This document shows, piece after piece, positions 26,209 to 35,878 of a DNA stretch of 64,000 bases (positions within the stretch are counted from its first letter, which is position 1; each line of letters begins with the position of its first letter). The notes beneath the pieces were generated by a model. That model searched no databases and had not been told where the DNA came from. It worked only from the letters and a program-made list of their open reading frames with translations. This DNA comes from Butyrivibrio sp. AE2015 (GTDB lineage Bacteria > Bacillota > Clostridia > Lachnospirales > Lachnospiraceae). Location of the stretch: positions 124,001 to 188,000 of the forward strand of contig NZ_ATVR01000001.1 in assembly GCF_000420825.1 (NCBI RefSeq). The letters run 5' to 3'. The translations under genes and the position numbers were made by a program.

Positions 26209-26712
26209 ATGCATAACGAATTGACCAAAAAAGATATAGAGGATATGGAGGCAGAGATCGAACATCGTAAAGTCGTTGTGAGAAAAGAACTGCTTGAACA
26301 TGTAAAGGAAGCGAGAGCTCAGGGCGATCTTTCAGAGAACTTTGAGTACTATGCAGCCAAAAAAGCCAAGAATCAGAATGAAAGTCGTATAAGATTTTTG
26401 GAAAGAATGATTAAGACTGCGACAGTAATTGACGATAATACTAAATATGACCAAGTTGGAATGAACAAAACTGTAGTAGTAAAACTAGATGAGGATGGTT
26501 CCGAAGAAACATACAAAATTGTTACAACAATGCGTCAAAATTCTTTGAAGGGACTTATCAGTGTTGAGTCCCCGCTTGGAAAACAATTACTTGGACATAA
26601 AGTAGGAGACCATGTTACTATTAAAGTAAGCGACGATTATAGTTACGGTGTAACGATAATTAGTATCGAAAATACAGGACTGACAGACGAGGATAGAATT
26701 AGGGACTTTTAA
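26209..26712 (+). CDS. greA: Transcription elongation factor GreA/GreB family
   Basis: A 167-residue Gre factor. The N-terminal coiled coil (about 1-75) carries the acidic tip EARAQGDLSENFEYYAAK, which enters the RNA polymerase secondary channel and stimulates transcript cleavage. The C-terminal FKBP-like domain ends with SPLGKQLLGHKVGDHV. The ribosome site GGGGGAT is adequate. It lies 11 bases before a flavin reductase gene. Confidence 0.9.
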   Translation: MHNELTKKDIEDMEAEIEHRKVVVRKELLEHVKEARAQGDLSENFEYYAAKKAKNQNESRIRFLERMIKTATVIDDNTKYDQVGMNKTVVVKLDEDGSEETYKIVTTMRQNSLKGLISVESPLGKQLLGHKVGDHVTIKVSDDYSYGVTIISIENTGLTDEDRIRDF

Positions 26713-26723
26713 AGGAGGACCAT

Positions 26724-27239
26724 ATGGGCGAATTACACGTATTTCAACCAGTTAATCCAAATGATCTCGAAACAGGGCCATACAAATTTGTAGGCGACAA
26801 GATTCTCATCACAGCTGCTGATGGCAGTAAGGTCAACACTATGTGCGCAACATGGGGAGGCGTAGGTTATATCTGGGACAAAAGGGTAACATTTATATTT
26901 GCCAGAAAAGGCAGATATACCAGTGAGTTCATCAATGCTTCCGGTGAGTATTCAATCAGTTTCATGAATCAGGAGAAATATCGTGGTACGCTCAAATATC
27001 TGTCTATGGTATCGGGCAGGGATGAGGACAAGATCGCCAATTCCAGACTCAATATCAATTACCATGATGGAGTTCCTTTTATTGACGAGGCGAGGGAAAT
27101 AATTATCTGCAGAGTGCTTTATCAGAGGGAATTTGATGAAGACGCTCTGATAGATGATGCCATAAAAGAAAAATTCTATGCGAATGGAGACTATCACATT
27201 CTCTTTATTGGAGAAGTGAAGACAATTTTACTCAGATAA
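26724..27239 (+). CDS. Flavin reductase-like, FMN-binding split-barrel protein
   Basis: A 171-residue protein of the flavin reductase/FMN-binding split-barrel fold, with MCATWGGVGYIWDKRVTFIFARKGRYTSEFI in the position where relatives bind FMN. Such proteins in anaerobes are often small NAD(P)H:flavin oxidoreductases or accessory redox proteins. Substrate and partner are unknown. It starts 11 bases after greA with AAAGGAGG, so the two are probably co-transcribed. Confidence 0.8.
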   Translation: MGELHVFQPVNPNDLETGPYKFVGDKILITAADGSKVNTMCATWGGVGYIWDKRVTFIFARKGRYTSEFINASGEYSISFMNQEKYRGTLKYLSMVSGRDEDKIANSRLNINYHDGVPFIDEAREIIICRVLYQREFDEDALIDDAIKEKFYANGDYHILFIGEVKTILLR

Positions 27240-27279
27240 AACTAACGACAGATGCATATCATATTTTTATGAGGGAAAT

Positions 27280-28617
27280 ATGGGTAGCAAAAGGCTGAAA
27301 AAAACCTTAGTTAGTGTAGTTTTGGATATGGCGCTTGTAATAAGCGCCTTGTTAGGCTGCGGTGTACAAAATCCACAGCCTGATAAAAGTGAGGCTGTAA
27401 CAGAGTCAGCTACGGAAGGCGTTACTGGAAACGTTACAGAAAAAAGAACCGACCAAAATCTGGAAACAATCAGGGTAGCAACCTGGTATGACAATTCTTA
27501 TACTTCTAATCTTAGGGCATATCTTGCCCGCAGGTTTCCAAACTATAAAATTGAATTTGTTTATATTGACAAAGCCCATTATGAGCCAATAATAGATGCT
27601 CAGTTCACCTTTAAGGGTGCACCTGACATTATTTATGTGGATCAGGTAATGGCAAGAAAGAATGCCAGGAACGGGAATATCATACCATTGACGGCTTATT
27701 GCAGTAATTTTGAGACAGAAAGCCTAGAAGCCTTCTGGTATGACAAGGATACCTATGCAGTGCCCAGTACAAGCTGTTTTGAGTGTATATATCTGAATAA
27801 AGGCCTGTTTGATAAATACGGGATAAAAGAGCCTCATAACAATGATGAATTTATTGAAATGTGCGACTTTATCCGGTTGGGTAAGAAGATGAAGCCACTT
27901 TCCGCAGGAATGATAGATTATGAGGCAGTATCCAGTAGTGCCCAGTGTATTTTGCAGATGAATTTCTTTGTAACGGAGTATGGAAGTGGATTCGGTGCAA
28001 GGATAAAGGATGGCAGATCTATTTTTTATAATGATCTCAATGAATATCTTGTGGAATGGGAAAGACTATTAAAGCATCAGATATTTACAGCGGATATGTA
28101 CACCATGGATAAACAAGCGGCAATTGCGGAATTTGTAGCAGAAGAGAGTTTTATGCTCATAGGTGGGCCAGAGGATTATAACCGGATACGAGTTGCAAAT
28201 CCCGAAATGGAGCTGGGGACATTGCCCACAGGATGGGGAAGAAATGGCCCTATTATGATAGGTGGCTGTAACTGCGGATTTGCAGTTAATGCAAGCAGCG
28301 TAAATATAGATGCAGCAAAAGAAATAGTGGCTTCTCTTTCAAATTACGAAGGGCAGTTTGCAATATGGAAAGACAGAGTTGGCAGCAGGAGTTATTTGAG
28401 AAAGACAACTTTTGATAATCCTGTAGCCTTTGAGGGAATAGAAGAAGTTTTTGAAAAGAATCAATTATATATGCCGGTACTTGGATGGGGGGATTCAGGA
28501 CCTGACATTAATATGATCTTTGGAAAAGAGCTGCAGCAGGTTCTGCTGGGAAAAGAGCCAATCAATATGGCACTGATGCAAGTGGATATTAAAGTCAACA
28601 ATATGTATGATAAGTAA
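27280..28617 (+). CDS. Solute-binding lipoprotein, family 1, paired with a sensor kinase
   Basis: A 445-residue exported lipoprotein: signal helix with the lipobox S-A-L-L-G-C (Cys about residue 27), a Thr/Glu-rich linker, then an SBP_bac_1 fold typical of sugar-binding proteins. The next gene, 24 bases on, is a hybrid histidine kinase rather than ABC permeases, and no permease is near. This supports a role as ligand receptor for the kinase rather than as transport subunit (inference). The ligand is not identifiable. Confidence 0.82.
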   Translation: MGSKRLKKTLVSVVLDMALVISALLGCGVQNPQPDKSEAVTESATEGVTGNVTEKRTDQNLETIRVATWYDNSYTSNLRAYLARRFPNYKIEFVYIDKAHYEPIIDAQFTFKGAPDIIYVDQVMARKNARNGNIIPLTAYCSNFETESLEAFWYDKDTYAVPSTSCFECIYLNKGLFDKYGIKEPHNNDEFIEMCDFIRLGKKMKPLSAGMIDYEAVSSSAQCILQMNFFVTEYGSGFGARIKDGRSIFYNDLNEYLVEWERLLKHQIFTADMYTMDKQAAIAEFVAEESFMLIGGPEDYNRIRVANPEMELGTLPTGWGRNGPIMIGGCNCGFAVNASSVNIDAAKEIVASLSNYEGQFAIWKDRVGSRSYLRKTTFDNPVAFEGIEEVFEKNQLYMPVLGWGDSGPDINMIFGKELQQVLLGKEPINMALMQVDIKVNNMYDK

Positions 28618-28641
28618 CCACGTTTAATCTGAGGGCGAGAT

Positions 28642-31600
28642 ATGGTTGAGAACAAGAGAAAACTGAATTTCTATAGTTTTAAATTACAACTGCGATTAAC
28701 ATTTATAGTGCTTATTGTAATACCGGTTATTTTTCTGGGAGTATATTCCTACTTTATTGCCAAAAAGAACCTCATAGAGCAGACAAAGGTGGCAATGCGT
28801 GGAAGTGCCAATGTTATAGCCTATGGTATTGAGAATAATGCCAAAAGAGAAAATGATGTTATCAAGTTCTTTTCATACGAAGAGAGTTTCAGAAGCAGAC
28901 TTGAATATGTTAAGGAAGATCCGTTCTCATTGACTGAGGAGCTTACCGAGAATATAGAGCCCCTTATCTGGTATTACATCGGAAGTGACATGAGCATTGA
29001 ATCTATACATTTCTACTCTGACCTTCTGGGACAGGACCACATCGGAGAGTTTTTGAGCATTCCAAAGAGTGAGCTTGAAGAAAAGTGGTACGAGCTTTGT
29101 AAAAATGATTATGGGGCTCAGTGGGTTGCTGATGATGCAGGAGGAATCTATATTATAAAATCTCTTTTGGATGTCAGCACGTCTTCTAAGGTCATAGGTA
29201 TTGTAGTCCTTAAGGTAAATAATGAATTTTTCTTTTCCATTACTAATCAATCGAGCTATCTCAACAACGGAATTATCATAAGCGATGAGAATGGCACCAT
29301 AATAACGGAAAAAGAAATAGCTGATAAGAATTTAAATGAGCAGATAAAGGAAACGATATTCAGCGGCAGCATTGAAGGTGAAAAAGAATCATTTATCACT
29401 ACAGATGAGTTTTTCCTTATGGCTGCAGGAAAAATGGCTAATGGATGGCGTCTCTTTTACTACGTCGATAGAAGCGAGATTGGCGTAGAGGTTTTGTCAA
29501 TTTTATCTTCTGTCATGCTGATTGCAGGAGTTATTTTTGTCGTTGGCTTGATTATTGCGACACTAATCTCTAACAGGATGAGCAATAGAGTAAGTAAACT
29601 CAATGATGCGGCAAACCTGATCCGTAATGGAGATTTTGAGATTGAGATACGTGACAATGGTAAGGATGAAATAGCGCAGCTTTCAAGCTCCATGGAGGAT
29701 ATGGCTCACAAGCTCAAATCCATGGTTGATGAGATCAATCAGAGAAATCAGGAAGATCTACTGGTAAAAGAAAGTGACATTCATTACAGAGAATGGCTCT
29801 TTGACTTCGTAGTTGAAAAGAATAACGACATTCTTGCGGTTGTAAATGAGGATGATTTCTCATGTAATTTCCTTACGTCTAATGCAGAATCAATTCTTGG
29901 AATATCTTTGGAAGATATGAAGGAAGATATCCGAGTCCTGACAAAGGCACAGAGAGAGGGCAAAGAGGAAAGATTAAAAGACATTATCGAAGATTGCAAT
30001 GAAAAAGGCGCTGCAAGGATTATTGATGAGATAAGATTTGAGAATATTAAGACAGGGGAGCATCTATACTACCGTGGCGCTGTTATCTGTACTATCGATG
30101 ACGGCGGAAAAAGAATGGCCATTGCCCTGTATGATATAACACAGGAAATTAGAAGAAATCATCAGCTTCAGGAAGCTCTTAATGCTGCTGAAACAGCCAA
30201 TAAGGCAAAGACAAGCTTTTTGGCCAATATGTCACATGATTTCAGAACACCTATGAATGCTATCACCGGGTTTAACCTGCTTATTGATAAACACGCAGAA
30301 GAACCTGATAAGGTAAAAGAATATACGCATAAGATAAGTCTGGCATCTCAGAATCTTCTTTCGCTTCTTAATGACGTTCTTGATATGAGTAAGATCGAGA
30401 GCGGAAAGACCACTCTTGATATAAAGGAAGTAGCTATAGGCCTTCTTTTGGAAGAAATCAATTCTGTTATAAGCTTCCAGGCCAAGGCCAAGAATCAGGA
30501 GTACATAGTAAGAATCGAGGAGATGGAACATGACACATTCATGGGTGATAAACAGAGAATAAATGAAATCCTCATGAATATTTTGGGAAATGCTATAAAA
30601 TACACGCCTGAGGGCGGAAAAATCGAGTTCCTTATAAATGAGTCACCATCATCATCCGAAGGCTTCCAAAATGTCAGATTCACCATAAGAGATAATGGTA
30701 TAGGCATGAAGCCTGAGTATAAAGACAAGATATTTGACGCTTTCACAAGAGAAGACAAGGGAGCAACCAAGGGAATCCAGGGAACGGGCCTTGGTATGGC
30801 TATTACAAAGAGTCTTGTTGAACTTATGGGTGGCACAATCCGTGTTGAAAGTGAAGAAGGTAAGGGAAGTACATTTATAGTCAACTTAAGGCTTAAAGCA
30901 GTTGATGAAAAGGATGTTGGTTTCTGGAAAGCCCATGGAATCAGCTGTGTAATGCTTGTTGCGGAAAAACCTGAAAGCTATGAGCAGATCAGAACAGCCC
31001 TTGAGGCTGATAAGGTAGAAATGCTTGAGTCCAAGACAGGATTCGAGGCAGTCCATGTCATTGAAAACTGTAACAGCGCAGAGAAGCTGATAGATCTGAT
31101 CCTCATCGACAATGAAGTTGAAGCCATGTCTGCCGCAGAGATCGTGAGAATGGTAAGATCAAAAGACAGAAGAAATAACAGCCTTGTGCTTGTTATGGCA
31201 GATTCTTACGAGGATGTGGAAGATGAGCTCAAGAAAGCAGGAGCCAACGATATCCTTCCTAAGCCTGTCTTTATCTCAACTCTCAAGCAGATTGTTGAGG
31301 ACATGACATCCAGAGCTTCGGCAAAAGAGACCAAGGAGGAAAAGAATCCTCTTGATGGCATGAAGTTCCTGGCAGCAGAGGACAATGATATTAACGCTGA
31401 TATCCTTACTGAACTCATGAGCATGGAAGGCGCAACTGTAACAAGGGGCGTCAACGGTCAGGAAGTTGTGGAAATGTTTAAGGAGGCAAAAGAGGGCGAC
31501 TATGACATGATACTTATGGATATTCAGATGCCTGTTATGAACGGTTATGAGGCAGCTGCAGCCATAAGGGCAATTCCAACTGACTGGGCGCAGAGGATAC

Positions 31601-31734
31601 CTATCATAGCCATGACAGCCAACGCCTATGCAGATGATGTACAGCAGGCCTTTGATGCCGGCATGAATGCACATGTTTCAAAGCCTATAGATATCAAGGT
31701 TGTGGAGAGAACTATCTTAGAATTTAAGAAATAA
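28642..31734 (+). CDS. Hybrid sensor histidine kinase with extracellular domain, HAMP, PAS and receiver domains
   Basis: A 1030-residue membrane sensor. Two helices (about 16-38 and 280-305) bracket a Cache-like extracellular domain; HAMP (305-358), a PAS-like region (385-500), HisKA with phospho-acceptor H532 in SHDFRTP, HATPase_c (NILGNAIKYTPEGG, DNGIGM, GTGLGMAI), a divergent receiver-like domain (about 765-885) and a canonical receiver (905-1030) with D960 in ILMDIQMP follow. No DNA-binding partner is adjacent. It is likely activated with the solute-binding lipoprotein encoded directly upstream. Confidence 0.92.
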   Translation: MVENKRKLNFYSFKLQLRLTFIVLIVIPVIFLGVYSYFIAKKNLIEQTKVAMRGSANVIAYGIENNAKRENDVIKFFSYEESFRSRLEYVKEDPFSLTEELTENIEPLIWYYIGSDMSIESIHFYSDLLGQDHIGEFLSIPKSELEEKWYELCKNDYGAQWVADDAGGIYIIKSLLDVSTSSKVIGIVVLKVNNEFFFSITNQSSYLNNGIIISDENGTIITEKEIADKNLNEQIKETIFSGSIEGEKESFITTDEFFLMAAGKMANGWRLFYYVDRSEIGVEVLSILSSVMLIAGVIFVVGLIIATLISNRMSNRVSKLNDAANLIRNGDFEIEIRDNGKDEIAQLSSSMEDMAHKLKSMVDEINQRNQEDLLVKESDIHYREWLFDFVVEKNNDILAVVNEDDFSCNFLTSNAESILGISLEDMKEDIRVLTKAQREGKEERLKDIIEDCNEKGAARIIDEIRFENIKTGEHLYYRGAVICTIDDGGKRMAIALYDITQEIRRNHQLQEALNAAETANKAKTSFLANMSHDFRTPMNAITGFNLLIDKHAEEPDKVKEYTHKISLASQNLLSLLNDVLDMSKIESGKTTLDIKEVAIGLLLEEINSVISFQAKAKNQEYIVRIEEMEHDTFMGDKQRINEILMNILGNAIKYTPEGGKIEFLINESPSSSEGFQNVRFTIRDNGIGMKPEYKDKIFDAFTREDKGATKGIQGTGLGMAITKSLVELMGGTIRVESEEGKGSTFIVNLRLKAVDEKDVGFWKAHGISCVMLVAEKPESYEQIRTALEADKVEMLESKTGFEAVHVIENCNSAEKLIDLILIDNEVEAMSAAEIVRMVRSKDRRNNSLVLVMADSYEDVEDELKKAGANDILPKPVFISTLKQIVEDMTSRASAKETKEEKNPLDGMKFLAAEDNDINADILTELMSMEGATVTRGVNGQEVVEMFKEAKEGDYDMILMDIQMPVMNGYEAAAAIRAIPTDWAQRIPIIAMTANAYADDVQQAFDAGMNAHVSKPIDIKVVERTILEFKK

Positions 31735-31745
31735 TTAAATGTCTT

Positions 31746-31775
31746 TTGACACATAAGTGTGAGACAATATATATA
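31746..31775 (+). promoter_or_regulatory. Promoter of the flavodiiron gene
   Basis: TTGACA at 31746-31751 and TATATA at 31770-31775 with an 18-base spacer, just after the kinase stop. Confidence 0.65.
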
Positions 31776-31801
31776 AAACTAGCATAATGGAGGAAATGAC
31801 A

Positions 31802-32995
31802 GTGAGAGGGACAAAAAAGATTACTGAAGATATTTTTTGGATTGGAGCAAGTGACAGGAGACTGTCGAGATTTGAGAATATTTTTCCAATTCCTGAGGGA
31901 GTATCATACAACAGCTATTTTGTTGATGATGAGAAGACAGTAGTATTTGATACAGCAGATATTTCTGTATCTGATCAGTATATAGAAAATCTGAAAGAAG
32001 TTTTGGGTGATAAGAAGCTTGACTATCTCGTTGTTCTTCATATGGAGCCTGATCACTGCTCACTTATTGATACAGTTACAGCTTATTATCCGGATGTTAC
32101 TGTCGTAGGTAATTCAAAGACATTTACATTTATGGAGCAGTTTTTCCCTTCGGCAGCAGGATTTAAAAAGCTGGAAGTAAAAGAGGGAGACACACTTTCC
32201 ACAGGTAAGCATACTTTCCATTTTGTTGCAGCGCCAATGGTTCACTGGCCTGAAGTTCTGCTTGCCTATGACGATGCTTCAAAAGCTCTTTTCTCTGCAG
32301 ATGCTTTTGGCACCTTCGGGGCGCTTGATGGTGGAATCTTCGCTGATGAGTATGACTATGAAAAAGCTTTTTTGGATTCTTCAAGAAGATATTATGCAAA
32401 TATAGTTGGAAAATACGGAATGCAGGTGCAGGCTGCTCTGAAAAAGGCAGCAGGGCTTGATATTCAGATGATCCTTTCTCTTCACGGCCCGGTTTGGAGA
32501 AAGAATATAGAATGGCTGCTTGAAAAATATGAAAAGTGGAGCACTTATACTCCTGAGACAGAAGAAATAGCGCTTGTTTACGGAAGCCTTTATGGCCATA
32601 CAAAGAGTGCAGCAGAGGCAGTTGCTTCAGGGCTCAGAGAAAAAGGAAAAGCCGTTAAAGTGCACGATGTATCAGGCACTGATGTTTCCTATCTGATTGG
32701 GGAAGTCTGGAGATGCAAGACGATAGTACTTATCTGCCCAACCTACAATGGAGGCGTTTATCCGCCAATGGAGGCATTTCTTAATGATATGATCGCCCTT
32801 GGAGTTCAGAACCGCACTTTTGCCCTTGGACAGAACGGAACCTGGGCGCCGATGACTGTTAAGCTCATGACAGACAAGCTCTCCGCGCTTAAGAATGTTA
32901 CTATTCTGGAAAACACACTGACAATAAAGAGCGCGCTTCATAGTGCAGATCAGGGGCAGGTAGATGCTTTCGTTGATAGTATTGCAAAAGCGTAA
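31802..32995 (+). CDS. A-type flavodiiron protein (FprA-like)
   Basis: This is a cytoplasmic flavodiiron protein that reduces O2 or NO in anaerobes. The metallo-beta-lactamase-like domain has the diiron ligands H80-x-E82-x-D84-H85 in HMEPDH and further His residues (MVHWPE; LSLHGPV). A flavodoxin domain follows with YGSLYGHTKSAAEAV binding FMN. No rubredoxin domain is fused. The GTG at 31802 is preferred: GGAGGA at 31789-31794 is correctly spaced, whereas ATG at 31787 and 31796 overlap that site. Length is 397 residues. Confidence 0.9.
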   Translation: MRGTKKITEDIFWIGASDRRLSRFENIFPIPEGVSYNSYFVDDEKTVVFDTADISVSDQYIENLKEVLGDKKLDYLVVLHMEPDHCSLIDTVTAYYPDVTVVGNSKTFTFMEQFFPSAAGFKKLEVKEGDTLSTGKHTFHFVAAPMVHWPEVLLAYDDASKALFSADAFGTFGALDGGIFADEYDYEKAFLDSSRRYYANIVGKYGMQVQAALKKAAGLDIQMILSLHGPVWRKNIEWLLEKYEKWSTYTPETEEIALVYGSLYGHTKSAAEAVASGLREKGKAVKVHDVSGTDVSYLIGEVWRCKTIVLICPTYNGGVYPPMEAFLNDMIALGVQNRTFALGQNGTWAPMTVKLMTDKLSALKNVTILENTLTIKSALHSADQGQVDAFVDSIAKA

Positions 32996-33001
32996 ATTTT
33001 T

Positions 33002-33030
33002 TTGACATAAGTACAGATAGTAATTATATT
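33002..33030 (+). promoter_or_regulatory. Promoter of the secreted DUF5722 gene
   Basis: TTGACA at 33002-33007, a 17-base spacer and TATATT at 33025-33030. Confidence 0.75.
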
Positions 33031-33073
33031 ATTAATGGTCTAACAAAATTAAGAATTACTTTGGAGGAATGTT

Positions 33074-34726
33074 GTGAGAAAAGGATCTTTTTTTAAGAAG
33101 GCACTTGGCGCAGTGCTTACAGCAGTAACTGTTTTTGCAGCTGTTTCAAGCCATAGCCTTGTTACAAATAATGATGGAGCAGTAGCTCAGGCTGCAGGAA
33201 GAGTAGTAAGTATTAATTCATGTACTATTGCCGGTGATCAGGTAGTAGTAAATGTCTCAGCAGGTACACTTCCTTCTTCAGATGATGGAAAGTATTATCT
33301 TTATGCTGATGAAGTATATCAGGATGGCACAGTAGGAACTGTAGTTGCCACAACTGAGAGAGCAGGAAATGCTACTTTTACATTTCCACTTAATTTCTAC
33401 TCAGCAGAGTCTAATTTAAGTAAAAAGTTTTTGGTAGCTGTAAAGAGCGGTGGTTCAATGGTTCAGGTAAGTGATGAGCACTACATCACAAACCCTGAAG
33501 CAATTGCAACAAAGACAGTTGCACGTAATGACCACGGTATGAAGGGTATCCTTCCTAACAGCGCTGATGAGGCTACTTTCAAGGACCTTGGAATCGCACA
33601 GATGGTCTACAACCTTTACATGGGCGATATTGTAGGACCTGGCGATGGTTCAAACGTTGTTCACTTTAGCTACAATGGTGCTGATTATCAGTTTAACGGA
33701 GCTGCTCTTGCTCAGTATGATGGATTTGTTCGCTGGTGTTCATTAAATAACTTCCAGCTTACAATGACAATCCTTAACAACAAGACAGAGGCAGCAGCTG
33801 ATCTTATTCATCCACTTTCAAGAGATGAGCATGTTTGTCCCGGCTATGCCATGAATACCAAGGAAGATGCAGGAACTCAGCATATTAAAGCTATTGCAGC
33901 TTTCCTTGCCCAGAGATATTCTGGTGGAGCTTATGGAACTGTTGATAACTGGGTAATCGGTAACGAAGTTAATGCCAGAACAGAATGGTATTACATGAAC
34001 TCAACCAACCTTGAGCTCAATGTAAGCGAGTATGTTAAGGCTTTCCGTATTTTCTACAATGAGATCAAGGCAGTTAATGCCAACGCAAGAGTGTATACTT
34101 CTTTTGATCAGGAATGGTGCAGAAAATCTAATCCCGGATGCTTCATGTCAAAAGAGTATCTTGATAGATTTAACTATTACATGAACCGTGAGGGTAATGT
34201 TGACTGGTCACTTTCAGTTCACCCTTACAATGCACCACTGTTTGACCCATATGCTTGGAAACAGCAGTCACAGTATGTAAGTCCTTCTCTTAATACTCCT
34301 TATATAACAATGGAGAATATTTACATACTTACAGATTATATGTGCCAGGCTTCATTCCTTGCACCAAGCGGAAATGTCCGTAACATCTCACTTTCAGAGA
34401 TTGGATTCACATCAAGCTTTGGCGAGGATGCTCAGGCAGCTTCACTTACTTATGCATATACAATGGCTGAGAATAATCCTTATATTTCAAGCTTTATCCT
34501 CTTCAGAGAGACGGATAACGCTCATGAGATCGAGAGCCATATCGCTCAGGGATTAAAAAATCTTGATGGCAGCAAGAAAATGTCTTATGATTTTTACAAG
34601 TACCTTGGTACTGCACAGGCTGCTACATACAAGGCTCAGGCTTCTCAGATCATCGGACAGGACGTTGATGCACTTGTAACTAACAGAACATTCCTTTCAA
34701 GAAATGGATGGTTCTTAAACGACTAA
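33074..34726 (+). CDS. Secreted DUF5722 protein, probable clan GH-A-like glycosidase
   Basis: A 550-residue exported protein with a GTG start after TTGGAGGAAT. A signal peptide (about 1-41) is followed by an N-terminal beta domain (45-150) and an alpha/beta-barrel-like region. GNEVNAR with E298 and LSEIGFTS with E442 sit where the acid/base and nucleophile lie in clan GH-A glycosidases, 144 residues apart. These features fit the DUF5722 family as I recall it. The substrate is unknown. It has its own promoter and terminator, so it is monocistronic. The catalytic role is inferred from the two Glu motifs. Confidence 0.75.
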   Translation: MRKGSFFKKALGAVLTAVTVFAAVSSHSLVTNNDGAVAQAAGRVVSINSCTIAGDQVVVNVSAGTLPSSDDGKYYLYADEVYQDGTVGTVVATTERAGNATFTFPLNFYSAESNLSKKFLVAVKSGGSMVQVSDEHYITNPEAIATKTVARNDHGMKGILPNSADEATFKDLGIAQMVYNLYMGDIVGPGDGSNVVHFSYNGADYQFNGAALAQYDGFVRWCSLNNFQLTMTILNNKTEAAADLIHPLSRDEHVCPGYAMNTKEDAGTQHIKAIAAFLAQRYSGGAYGTVDNWVIGNEVNARTEWYYMNSTNLELNVSEYVKAFRIFYNEIKAVNANARVYTSFDQEWCRKSNPGCFMSKEYLDRFNYYMNREGNVDWSLSVHPYNAPLFDPYAWKQQSQYVSPSLNTPYITMENIYILTDYMCQASFLAPSGNVRNISLSEIGFTSSFGEDAQAASLTYAYTMAENNPYISSFILFRETDNAHEIESHIAQGLKNLDGSKKMSYDFYKYLGTAQAATYKAQASQIIGQDVDALVTNRTFLSRNGWFLND

Positions 34727-34735
34727 TAGCAGATT

Positions 34736-34773
34736 TTTGCGGCAGACCAGATGGGCTGCCGCTTTTCTTTTTG
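34736..34773 (+). terminator. Intrinsic terminator after the DUF5722 gene
   Basis: GCGGCAG pairs with CTGCCGC around ACCAGATGGG, followed by TTTTCTTTTT. It lies between the DUF5722 gene and the AAA+ ATPase gene. Confidence 0.85.
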
Positions 34774-34798
34774 TAAAAAACGTGTTAGGGGTGAAATA

Positions 34799-35818
34799 AT
34801 GGATAGAGATTTGTTAGGGAGTATGTATAACGACTTTTTTACCAGTATTCCGAAAACAACTGATGTAAAAAAGCCTGAGGTTAAGAGCGAGGCAGATGCT
34901 GTAAAACAGGCAAGAGATGCCATAGATGAGGCAAAAGAGCTGGTAAAGTCCGGACCTACTGTTGAGAAAACTGAGGAAGAAAAGCCAGCAGAGCCTGAAA
35001 CAGATCCAATGGAGGATTTAGACAAGCTGATCGGCCTTGATACAATAAAGGATGATGTAAAAGAGCTGGCTTCTTTCGTTAAGGTTCAAAAGGCCAGAAA
35101 GGAACAGGGACTTAAATCTGTACCGGTTTCACTTCACCTTGTTTTTACAGGTAATCCCGGAACAGGAAAGACAACTGTAGCAAGGATCATTGCAAGGATT
35201 TATAAGCAGATCGGAGTTCTTTCAAAGGGGCAGCTTGTTGAGGTTGACAGATCAGGCCTTGTTGCAGGATATGTAGGTCAGACTGCCATAAAGACTCAGG
35301 AGCAGATAAAAAAGGCAATGGGAGGAGTTCTTTTTATTGATGAAGCGTATTCCCTTGCTCAGAAAGATGATGCATTTGGTCAGGAGGCAATAGATACAAT
35401 ACTTAAGGCAATGGAAGATAACAGAGATGATTTTGTTGTCATTGTTGCCGGATATACAGGGCCTATGAAGAAGTTCATCGACAGCAATCCGGGACTTAAG
35501 TCCAGATTCAATAAGTATATTGAATTCCCGGATTATAACATAGATGAGCTTGAGAAAATATTCTATATGAATTGTGAAAAATACGATTACACTGTGGAAG
35601 AGGATGCAAAGCATCAGATAAGGGCGCTTATTACTGCCAAGAAGATCGAAAACATCGACAATTTTGCTAATGCCAGAGAGGTCAGAAATCTTTTCGAAGA
35701 GATAATAACCAATCAGGCCAGAAGAGTTGCAACACTGGAGAATCCTTCAAGTGAAGATATGATGAAGATTGTGCTTGAAGATCTCAGTGATAAGGTTGAA
35801 GAAGGCTCAGGGGAGTGA
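34799..35818 (+). CDS. AAA+ ATPase, CbbX/SpoVK type
   Basis: A 339-residue AAA+ protein. A charged, Glu-rich N-terminus of about 75 residues precedes the ATPase core: Walker A GNPGTGKTT, Walker B GGVLFIDEAYSLA, pore-like segment VAGYVGQTA, and arginine-containing NPGLKSRFNKYIEF. This is the CbbX/SpoVK/EccA subfamily of remodelling ATPases. No rubisco, sporulation or type VII secretion gene is nearby, so the client is unknown. The ATG at 34799 follows AGGGGTG; an upstream in-frame ATG lies in the terminator. Confidence 0.85.
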   Translation: MDRDLLGSMYNDFFTSIPKTTDVKKPEVKSEADAVKQARDAIDEAKELVKSGPTVEKTEEEKPAEPETDPMEDLDKLIGLDTIKDDVKELASFVKVQKARKEQGLKSVPVSLHLVFTGNPGTGKTTVARIIARIYKQIGVLSKGQLVEVDRSGLVAGYVGQTAIKTQEQIKKAMGGVLFIDEAYSLAQKDDAFGQEAIDTILKAMEDNRDDFVVIVAGYTGPMKKFIDSNPGLKSRFNKYIEFPDYNIDELEKIFYMNCEKYDYTVEEDAKHQIRALITAKKIENIDNFANAREVRNLFEEIITNQARRVATLENPSSEDMMKIVLEDLSDKVEEGSGE

Positions 35819-35834
35819 CACCCTGAGCCTTCTT
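35799..35834 (+). terminator. 14-bp perfect hairpin enclosing the stop codon of the AAA+ gene
   Basis: AAGAAGGCTCAGGG and its exact complement CCCTGAGCCTTCTT are separated by GAGTGACA, which contains the TGA stop. Only a weak U-rich stretch follows, so it may stop transcription poorly or protect the mRNA 3' end. Confidence 0.7.
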
Positions 35835-35878
35835 GCATAATTTAATATAGAACCGAAGAGTTTGTATTAGAGCTTTTA

